NCBI GenBank assembly: GCA_947427285.1
Contig: CANEHE010000015.1
Span: 1-50,117, forward strand
Length of the DNA: 50,117 bases
Reading direction: 5' to 3'
From: an uncultured Porphyromonadaceae bacterium
GTDB lineage: Bacteria > Bacteroidota > Bacteroidia > Bacteroidales > Muribaculaceae
The position numbers and the translations under genes are program-made. Below, piece by piece: positions 15,465-22,178 of the stretch (its first letter is position 1; each line of letters begins with the position of its first letter). The notes beneath the pieces were generated by a model. That model saw only the letters and a list, made by a program, of their open reading frames with translations, ran no database searches and was not told the origin of the DNA.

Positions 15465-16541
15465 ATGATAAAACAGTTACTCGCATTCACTTTTTCCTGT
15501 CTGTTGGGTGCAGCCTCACTTTCCGCCCAGATCGCCGTCGAGAATAACCGGATTGTCATCGGTGAAATACAGGAGGCATCCACCCCCGTCGATCCGGGTA
15601 CAGGGATTATTCCGCTTTCCGTGTCAGATATTCCCGGTGTCACCACTCCCGATAAACTTGATAATTTAGCTGACCTTGTGATTCTCGGCAAACAATCCGG
15701 CAACATCGGAGGACGCCTTACTTTCGGCACCGGAAGCAACGTATATATCGGCGATATGACTGGCAACCAGTTTCTCATGCGCGGTTACGGCGGTTTGAGA
15801 TACGTGGGCCGCAACCTGATATTCAACCATACAGGAAACCGCAACGACCATTTCGTTTTCTATACCGACGTCGACGGACTGTCGTTCAACGCCACCTCCG
15901 ACGCACGTCTGAAAAAGGATGTGACCTCGATCGAGGGGTTCGCAGCATCGCTTGCCGCGCTGAATCCGGTCAGCTACCGCCTGACAGGTCTGCCCGTGGC
16001 CGGGGATGAGGGTGAGGAGACCGCGGAGGCCGCTCCCGACGACCGTCTGCGCTACGGATTCATCGCACAGGAGGTGAAAGAGGTGTTTCCCGAACTCGTC
16101 TCGGAGAACGCCGACGGTTATCTGGCCATCGACTATATCGGATTCATCCCGATGCTTGTGGAGGCCGTGAAGAGTCTGAACGCGAAAGTGGAGGAGCAGC
16201 GGGAGACTATCGAGTCGCTGCAGATGGAGCGTGCACCGCGACAGACACGCGGAGCGGGAATCGAGGGGACCATCGTCACGAAGCCGTCGCTGTCGCAGAA
16301 CCGGCCCAACCCGTTCAGCACCTCGACACGTATCGACTGCACGCTTCCCGAGACTGTGTCGCAGGCCGTGATGTGTGTCTACGATCTTCAGGGTAAGCAG
16401 GTGATGAAGATCGAGGTTGAGGGACGCGGCGCGACCTCGGTGACGATAGACGGACAGACCCTTCAGCCGGGGATGTACATCTACGCCCTGATCGCCGACG
16501 GGGAGGAGATCGACTCCAAACGTATGATCCTTACAGACTAA
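15465..16541 (+). CDS. Secreted S74 (endosialidase chaperone) protein with type IX secretion tail
   Basis: The 358-residue protein has a signal peptide (cut after SLSAQ, about residue 22), a beta-rich head, then the intramolecular chaperone domain best known from phage tail spikes: SDARLKKDV near 145 (the Ser is the usual self-cleavage residue), RYGFIAQEVKEVFPELV (about 198-214), and a final coiled-coil helix MLVEAVKSLNAKVEEQRETIESLQ (about 228-252). After a linker it carries a type A sorting domain: NRPNPFSTSTRI, VYDLQGKQVMKI, LQPGMYIYAL, KRMIL at the end. In a tail spike the chaperone is cut off after folding; here it lies between the head and the sorting tail, so cleavage would free the head from the exported tail. 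The C25 gene follows after 13 bases. Confidence 0.85.
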   Translation: MIKQLLAFTFSCLLGAASLSAQIAVENNRIVIGEIQEASTPVDPGTGIIPLSVSDIPGVTTPDKLDNLADLVILGKQSGNIGGRLTFGTGSNVYIGDMTGNQFLMRGYGGLRYVGRNLIFNHTGNRNDHFVFYTDVDGLSFNATSDARLKKDVTSIEGFAASLAALNPVSYRLTGLPVAGDEGEETAEAAPDDRLRYGFIAQEVKEVFPELVSENADGYLAIDYIGFIPMLVEAVKSLNAKVEEQRETIESLQMERAPRQTRGAGIEGTIVTKPSLSQNRPNPFSTSTRIDCTLPETVSQAVMCVYDLQGKQVMKIEVEGRGATSVTIDGQTLQPGMYIYALIADGEEIDSKRMILTD

Positions 16542-16554
16542 TACCCCCTCTGCC

Positions 16555-19110
16555 ATGAAACATAATATACCACATATACCCCGGAAATATCCGGGTAGAT
16601 GGCTGACAGTAATAGTCATGACCATGATATTCATGCTGTCTTCCCTAACAGGCTACGCCGACCGGCTGACAGCTGTCAGAACTTACGATACATCTGCCAT
16701 ATCTCTCGGCACGAAGACAGCTCCGGATGGTTCGCAATTCCAGACAATCGAATGGAAGGATATGCAGACAACAGCCGAAACAGGAAAACCGGAGCTGCCG
16801 GTGGAATATTTCCGCTTGCTTGTGCCGGTAGGTTCGACCAATTTCCGTGCATATATTACTTCTGTCAATGGAGCTTACCCTCTTTCTCTGGACTCTCGGG
16901 TAATACCTGTCCAGATTCCACAGAAGTCTGACGGAAGTCCTCTGCCCCAGTTTGTATATCCCGAGGCGGAGATATACTCACAGACCTATATACCTGAGGC
17001 ATGGGTGGTCGATGACGGTTTTATCGACGGATGTAACCATATTGTGACCGTGGGAGTATGTCCGATCGCATACAATGATGGAGAGTTGACGGCTTCGGCA
17101 TACGGGGAGGTTCACATCAGCCTTGACTATGATCTCTGCGGAGAAGACAAGATTGCAGGCTCAAAACCAATATTCCCTCCCGTAGCTTCCAGATATGTGA
17201 AAGTTGACGATCTTGTCGCAAACAAAGCGGATGTCGCCCGCTTCGCTCCCCGCAAAGCGGCTTCGGTTGAGAACGGAGATTATACCGACTGGTACTATAT
17301 CATTGTTCCAGAAAGCCTGAAGGAGGCAGTGAACGATCTTGTCGTGTGGAAACGTCAGAAAGGATATACTGTAGTGGTCAAGGTAGTCGAGGATATACTC
17401 GCAGACCCGGAATATGCGGTCAACGCATCTGCCGGACGTGTGGATGAAGCCGCAAGTCTGCGTGCCTATCTACAGGATGAGTTTGCTGCCAACGGTGCTT
17501 TCTTCTGTTTTCTTATCGGTAACTCCAGAACTTCCATGCCCATACGGAAAGCGTCTTGTGGACACGAGGACAAAAGCACTGAAGCCCAGATTTTCAAGAA
17601 AGAAAACAACGGAAGATATGTCATCCCTACAGATATATATTTCTCAGATCTTACTCAGAATTGGAATCTCAAACAGGAATTCGGAAGAACTATTTTCACT
17701 ACATCTATTTCTGAACTTGCCTATAATCCGGATATTTATATAGGACGATTACTCTGCAGTACTGCAGAAGAAGTATCCAACTATCTGGAGAAACTTTTAA
17801 TATATGAGTCAAATCCGGGTTATGGAGACAATGAATATCTTGATCAGGCATTATTCTTTGAATCTGCAGATAATATAAAAGGTAACACAAGAGAATTAAG
17901 GCCATTGCTTGAAAACACATTCAATATCGAATTTCTTGAAGATACCGGCTTTGCATTATTTCCGACAGGCAAGGATGTAATTGACCGCATGTCTGTATCA
18001 GGTTTCAGCAGCTGGCATGGACATGGCTCACCGTATTCAGTGTTTTGTACAGATGAATATCATAACAAGGAAAAAGATATTCATAGAGCAAGACATGCCA
18101 TCACTTCAATGGATTTTCTCAATACAAACAGTTATCTATTTGATGAGATTCATATTCCGGCCTGGATTTCATGGGAAGATGGAAACGGCATAGACAAACT
18201 GAGAAACCTGTCAAAGCCGTCTGTCGCTTATTCTATGTCATGTGAAAATACGCCCTTTGATCTGTTGAGGTTTTATGTAGGGGAGAGTTATGGAACATGG
18301 GAATTCGATTCCACCTATAATTTAGGAGAAGCCTTTACTGTGGCCACAAGATGTGGAGGAGTCGCATTTCTCGGAAATACAAGATATGGAAAAATTTGGT
18401 ATTCCCCTGAATTGGAAGCGATATTTCTCAAACTTATTCTTAAAAATAATAAGATTGGTATTTCTGAAGCATTGTCCAAATCATTATATAAATACGATTA
18501 TCTTTTCTGTTCCCATAACCTTATTGGAGAACCGGAGTTTGAGATGTGGTTAGGTAAACCGGAAGGTACTGATGTCAATTTTACTTTGGGTACAAACTCC
18601 CTTGACTTCACCAATCCTTCTCAGAATAAACTTATTGTGAGTATCTCGGACGGGATAGGAAATTTTGAGAAGAAGATGTTTTTCAGTTCTACAGGCAGTT
18701 TCGCTTCAACAATGACCGGTGGAGATTTCGCCTTGTCTGCATGGAGATCCGGAATGTTGCCAATAATAAGTTATTATGGGCAGAACAACACCTTGACCGG
18801 AATCAGGAAATCTTTTATTGTCCGCGATGCTATTCTGGGAAATTCTCAGGCTGATTTCACACCCAAGAAATTCAGTGTCGGACTTGATGCTTCCTTGTCA
18901 ATCCGGGCCATCGACAGCATAACATCCACCAAACTTTTTGAAGTCGACAACGGAGGAACTGTAGAGCTTAAATGTGACAGAGAGATTGAAATGAAGGGTT
19001 CGACTATAAAGAATGGAGGCGAACTTACCATAGAGGGAAAGACAGTCAGACTCAAATCCGGCTTCAAGGTTGAGAAAGGCGGAAAACTCGTCATCAAGGC
19101 TAACAAATGA
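16555..19110 (+). CDS. Secreted C25 (gingipain-like) cysteine peptidase
   Basis: The 851-residue protein has a long signal segment (residues 1-36, TM-like VIVMTMIFMLSSLTGYA), a propeptide-like region to about 235, and the C25 catalytic domain. Family members are caspase-like cysteine peptidases, usually exported by the type IX system. The catalytic His is seen in SSWHGHGSP (about 487) and the Cys in YSMSCENTPFD (about 562), at the normal spacing. The C-terminus is not a standard type A sorting tail. It resembles the 3-coathanger stack found in other Bacteroidetes surface proteins (VELKCDREIEMKGSTIKNGGELTIEGKTVRLKSGFKVEKGG spans it in pieces). From about 17.5 to 19.0 kb the DNA is distinctly AT-richer than either side, suggesting acquisition. 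The stop overlaps an in-frame ATG of the next gene. Confidence 0.85.
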   Translation: MKHNIPHIPRKYPGRWLTVIVMTMIFMLSSLTGYADRLTAVRTYDTSAISLGTKTAPDGSQFQTIEWKDMQTTAETGKPELPVEYFRLLVPVGSTNFRAYITSVNGAYPLSLDSRVIPVQIPQKSDGSPLPQFVYPEAEIYSQTYIPEAWVVDDGFIDGCNHIVTVGVCPIAYNDGELTASAYGEVHISLDYDLCGEDKIAGSKPIFPPVASRYVKVDDLVANKADVARFAPRKAASVENGDYTDWYYIIVPESLKEAVNDLVVWKRQKGYTVVVKVVEDILADPEYAVNASAGRVDEAASLRAYLQDEFAANGAFFCFLIGNSRTSMPIRKASCGHEDKSTEAQIFKKENNGRYVIPTDIYFSDLTQNWNLKQEFGRTIFTTSISELAYNPDIYIGRLLCSTAEEVSNYLEKLLIYESNPGYGDNEYLDQALFFESADNIKGNTRELRPLLENTFNIEFLEDTGFALFPTGKDVIDRMSVSGFSSWHGHGSPYSVFCTDEYHNKEKDIHRARHAITSMDFLNTNSYLFDEIHIPAWISWEDGNGIDKLRNLSKPSVAYSMSCENTPFDLLRFYVGESYGTWEFDSTYNLGEAFTVATRCGGVAFLGNTRYGKIWYSPELEAIFLKLILKNNKIGISEALSKSLYKYDYLFCSHNLIGEPEFEMWLGKPEGTDVNFTLGTNSLDFTNPSQNKLIVSISDGIGNFEKKMFFSSTGSFASTMTGGDFALSAWRSGMLPIISYYGQNNTLTGIRKSFIVRDAILGNSQADFTPKKFSVGLDASLSIRAIDSITSTKLFEVDNGGTVELKCDREIEMKGSTIKNGGELTIEGKTVRLKSGFKVEKGGKLVIKANK

Positions 19111-19127
19111 CAAAAATCATCGGAAAT

Positions 19128-20576
19128 ATGAAAACTTATATAAAACAGATACTTCTGGCAGCCATATCGCTGTTCGCGTTGCCTATATCGGCACAAGAAC
19201 GGCCTAAGATCGTATGCGAAGGTAAGGTCTGGAACTATTATCTTGAACATACCCTTCTGGCTCCGGCTCCCTGGGAAGAAGGAGTGGAAAGGTATGATGT
19301 TCCCGGATATCATTTCAAGGGGACAAAAGAGAAGAACGGGAAAACCTACAATGTGTTCAGAGACGGAGAGGGAGAAGAAACAGCTCTGATGCGTCAGGAG
19401 GGTAACAGAGTATATATGTATTACTATGGCTATGATCGTGTTGAACCCGGTATGGAAACCGATATCAAACCGGAGTTTCTTCTTTACGATTTCGATTTGA
19501 AACCGGGCCAGACATACGAGGCATTCGGATATGACTGCTCTATACATCATTTGCCCAAACTGACAGTTCTTTCTGTAGACACGATCATATTGAAAGGGGA
19601 GAGACATATCAGACAAAAGATTGAATCCGAGATGTGGAACAATCACATTTTCACAGTTGTGGAGGGGATCGGTATCGATTATGGCATGTTGCACCTTCCT
19701 CAATGGGGAGATCAGAATGCCTGTATTGCCACGGATATATATCATATAGATAATGTAGCGGACGCCGACGGCAATATGATTTTCAATAAAACGCATTTCA
19801 TGGGAGGTGATGCGCATAGTCGGTTTGTCTCAAAAGAGAAGGTATGGCATTATCTCCTTATGAATTATGGAGCCGGTAGGGTTGAGTCCGTGACAGAGGG
19901 GCCTTCCGTACGGTTTCAGAAAGATGATGTCAAAATGGAAGGCAAAGACTATTCCGTGTTGGTCCGGATCAACAAACAGGGAGAAGTCACCGACACTGTC
20001 GCTTTGATGAGACAGGAGGGAAGCCGGGTCTGGTTTTTTAATAATGAACACACGAACAGTCTGTTTGTGAAAGGACACGGGAACGATACAGAATATCTCG
20101 GTAAAGAGATTCTTGTCTGCGATTTCGATGCCAATCCGGGAGATTCATACACAGGAATGGCATGCGGAGACCTCGGTTATGAAGTAATACCGATTAAAGT
20201 TGATTCTGTAGGAACCGTAAAAGCCAATGGAAAGACTTACAGACGACAGTTTCTGACTCTTGAAGACAATCCTTATTGGAGGGTTGAATATATAGAGGGA
20301 ATCGGTGTCTATGGTCCGGAATGGTTTTTTCTGCCATATTTGGGAGTCCAGTTAGCCGGTTATATGAGTGCCCACACAGATCTGAGACTTGACAAAGTGA
20401 CCGATGCCGAGGGAAACCTCATCTACCAAGTGGATCATAAATCCGGTGTGGAGGAGATCGCAGCCGAGGGGACGATGGAGGACAATCGGATGTTTGACCT
20501 GATGGGGCGTGAGATCCGCAATCCTCTGCCGGGAACCGTCTACATCCAGAACGGCAGGAAGTTCATCGCACGATGA
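19128..20576 (+). CDS. Secreted two-repeat protein, function unknown
   Basis: I choose the ATG at 19128 because it gives a clean signal peptide (MKTYIKQILLAAISLFALPISAQ); an ATGA overlap at 19107 is also in frame. The 482-residue protein has two homologous halves of about 200 residues. The shared elements are KVWNYYL/KVWHYLL, GKTYNVF/GKDYSVL, ALMRQEGNRVY/ALMRQEGSRVW and LYDFDLKPGQTY/VCDFDANPGDSY. The last about 30 residues (MFDLMGREIRN, GTVYIQNGRKFIAR) look like the short type IX sorting tail frequent in this group. It probably arose by internal duplication and is cotranscribed with the C25 peptidase. It shares the lower GC content of that gene. The catalytic function, if any, is unknown. Confidence 0.72.
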   Translation: MKTYIKQILLAAISLFALPISAQERPKIVCEGKVWNYYLEHTLLAPAPWEEGVERYDVPGYHFKGTKEKNGKTYNVFRDGEGEETALMRQEGNRVYMYYYGYDRVEPGMETDIKPEFLLYDFDLKPGQTYEAFGYDCSIHHLPKLTVLSVDTIILKGERHIRQKIESEMWNNHIFTVVEGIGIDYGMLHLPQWGDQNACIATDIYHIDNVADADGNMIFNKTHFMGGDAHSRFVSKEKVWHYLLMNYGAGRVESVTEGPSVRFQKDDVKMEGKDYSVLVRINKQGEVTDTVALMRQEGSRVWFFNNEHTNSLFVKGHGNDTEYLGKEILVCDFDANPGDSYTGMACGDLGYEVIPIKVDSVGTVKANGKTYRRQFLTLEDNPYWRVEYIEGIGVYGPEWFFLPYLGVQLAGYMSAHTDLRLDKVTDAEGNLIYQVDHKSGVEEIAAEGTMEDNRMFDLMGREIRNPLPGTVYIQNGRKFIAR

Positions 20577-20637
20577 GAGCAATGGAGAATGGAGAAGTTA
20601 GAATTTTGAATGTAAAATTTTGAAGGTTGGATTTTGA

Positions 20638-20680
20638 GTTCAATCCGCAGTTTTGACGGGGACGCGAAAAATCGCGTCTT
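20638..20680 (+). repeat. GGGACGCGA hairpin element, copy 3, degenerate
   Basis: The lead GTTCAATCCGCAGTTTTGA carries two substitutions relative to the other copies. The stem is GGGACGCGA (20659-20667) with TCGCGTC (20672-20678), whose last two pairs are lost. Between the gene stop and this element lies a stretch with GGAGAATGGAGAAG and AATTTTGAA units, as before copy 2. Confidence 0.75.
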
Positions 20681-20705
20681 CAGGCAGAAAAACAGGTAGT
20701 TATGT

Positions 20706-20746
20706 TTTATCACCACGGTAATTATTACCGTGGTGATAAAGTTTTT
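20706..20746 (+). terminator. Strong hairpin terminator after the two-repeat protein gene
   Basis: A perfect 15-base inverted repeat TTATCACCACGGTAA/TTACCGTGGTGATAA (20707-20721, 20725-20739; the flanking T and A extend it to 16) with a three-base loop is followed by GTTTTT. The following T-run suits the plus strand. It lies just past the end of the convergent SDR gene and may block both directions. Confidence 0.85.
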
Positions 20747-22172
20747 ACTGGGTGACTTGGGCGAGGAAGGGGTTGACGCGGGCTTCGGCTTCGTAGTCCC
20801 ATTCGGGGGGAAAGCAGCCGGGACACCAGTGGCCGCCGAGGATTACGGTGGCGGGGGTGGCGGTGAAGCGGTGGCCTCGTGCGCATTCCCATTCCAGCGG
20901 TGTGTAGAGGTCGCCTTGCGTCATTTCGGATGACAGACAGCGTCCTCCGCGGAATGCGGCGGCTTGCTGCATGTCGGTGAGGGTGAGCTGATTTTCCGGT
21001 TTATCTTCGTCGTATCCGTGGCTGAGAAGCCGGGGTGTGTGCGATGGTTCGGAGAGGTCGAAGCGGTCCCATCCGGGGATGGCGTCGCGTCGCTGCTGGC
21101 TGCCGAAGAAGGCTTTTGTGCGTGCTGTGTCGCCGTCGCGTTCCCATGCGAGTGTGCCGAGTGGTTTTTTCAGTGCCACTTGTTTCATCATGGCTTTTAT
21201 GAGTGGGGCAGGGACTATCCTGGCCAGGCGGAACCAGAAGGGGAGGCGTGCGGCCATGTCGCGGAAGTAGGTGTCGGCGTCGATGCCGGAGCGGAAGGGG
21301 AGCAGTTCGTTCAGACGGTCGGAGTCGGTGTACCAGATGCCGTGGAAGTTGCCGAGGGCAAACCAGCGGGTGTCGAAGACTTTCTGTGGTGGAGGGCACG
21401 ACAGGGCTTTCATCAGACGGCGTTCGAAGTCGTAGTTTGACATGCGGAACTGCTGTCCGGAGCCGATGTTGTAGAAGCGTCGCCAGAAGGTGTCGGGCAG
21501 CGATTCCGATTTCTCGCACAGGAGGGCCATAAGCCGTCCGGATTCTTCGGCGGTGGTCCATTCCAGCACCCCGCGCAGTGGGACGTGGAATGAGATGGGA
21601 TCGGAGCCTTTGAATAGGATTTCGGGGCAGAGGATGCCTGTCTGCCGCAGCGACACCCATCTGCGGAGTCCGGATTCGGCCAGAATCCTTTCGGCGGCGA
21701 TTTTGGAGAGGGCATACCAGTCGCCTGTGGCGGCTACCATCGGGTCGCCGGTGCGTCCCCAGTGGAATGGCTCATGGCGTGGCCCGTATTGCGACACGGA
21801 ACCGATGTAGACCACCGTCACCCGGTCGGCGTCGGGACGGCTGGCGACGGCTTCGGCGATGTGCCGCATCGATCCGGTGTTGACTTTCCATGTGAGCCGG
21901 GGGTGTCTGTCGGCTGCAGGCGAGACCATTCCTCCGAGATGGAGGATGATGTCGGCACCGTCCACTCCGCGGCGTATGTCGCCGGGATTGAGGAGGTCGC
22001 CCCATACCACGGAGATCTCTCCGCGTCGTTCCCTTTCGCCGAGCAGGCGTCGGTTTCTGGCCGATGGGCGTGCGAGGACCGTGACTTTGAAAAGATCAGG
22101 ACGGCGCGACAGTTCACGCAGGGTGGCTGTGCCCATTGTGCCTGTCGCGCCGGTAAGAAATATATTCCGCAT
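20745..22172 (-). CDS. Extended SDR (NAD-dependent epimerase/dehydratase) with zinc-ribbon-like C-terminus
   Basis: The 475-residue protein starts with the Rossmann loop TGATGTMG (8-15) and has the SDR catalytic pair in WYALSKIAAERIL (about 152-164, Tyr and Lys). It should be a nucleotide-sugar or steroid-type dehydrogenase/epimerase. The SDR part ends near 320. The remaining 150 residues contain LEWECARGHRF and GGHWCPGC at about 420-450: a Cys-x3-His and Cys-x2-Cys arrangement of treble-clef or zinc-ribbon style, seldom fused to an SDR. The substrate is unknown. The M6 protease gene lies 6 bases upstream on the same strand, so the two may be cotranscribed. Confidence 0.75.
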   Translation of the reverse strand: MRNIFLTGATGTMGTATLRELSRRPDLFKVTVLARPSARNRRLLGERERRGEISVVWGDLLNPGDIRRGVDGADIILHLGGMVSPAADRHPRLTWKVNTGSMRHIAEAVASRPDADRVTVVYIGSVSQYGPRHEPFHWGRTGDPMVAATGDWYALSKIAAERILAESGLRRWVSLRQTGILCPEILFKGSDPISFHVPLRGVLEWTTAEESGRLMALLCEKSESLPDTFWRRFYNIGSGQQFRMSNYDFERRLMKALSCPPPQKVFDTRWFALGNFHGIWYTDSDRLNELLPFRSGIDADTYFRDMAARLPFWFRLARIVPAPLIKAMMKQVALKKPLGTLAWERDGDTARTKAFFGSQQRRDAIPGWDRFDLSEPSHTPRLLSHGYDEDKPENQLTLTDMQQAAAFRGGRCLSSEMTQGDLYTPLEWECARGHRFTATPATVILGGHWCPGCFPPEWDYEAEARVNPFLAQVTQ

Positions 22173-22178
22173 TATCGA

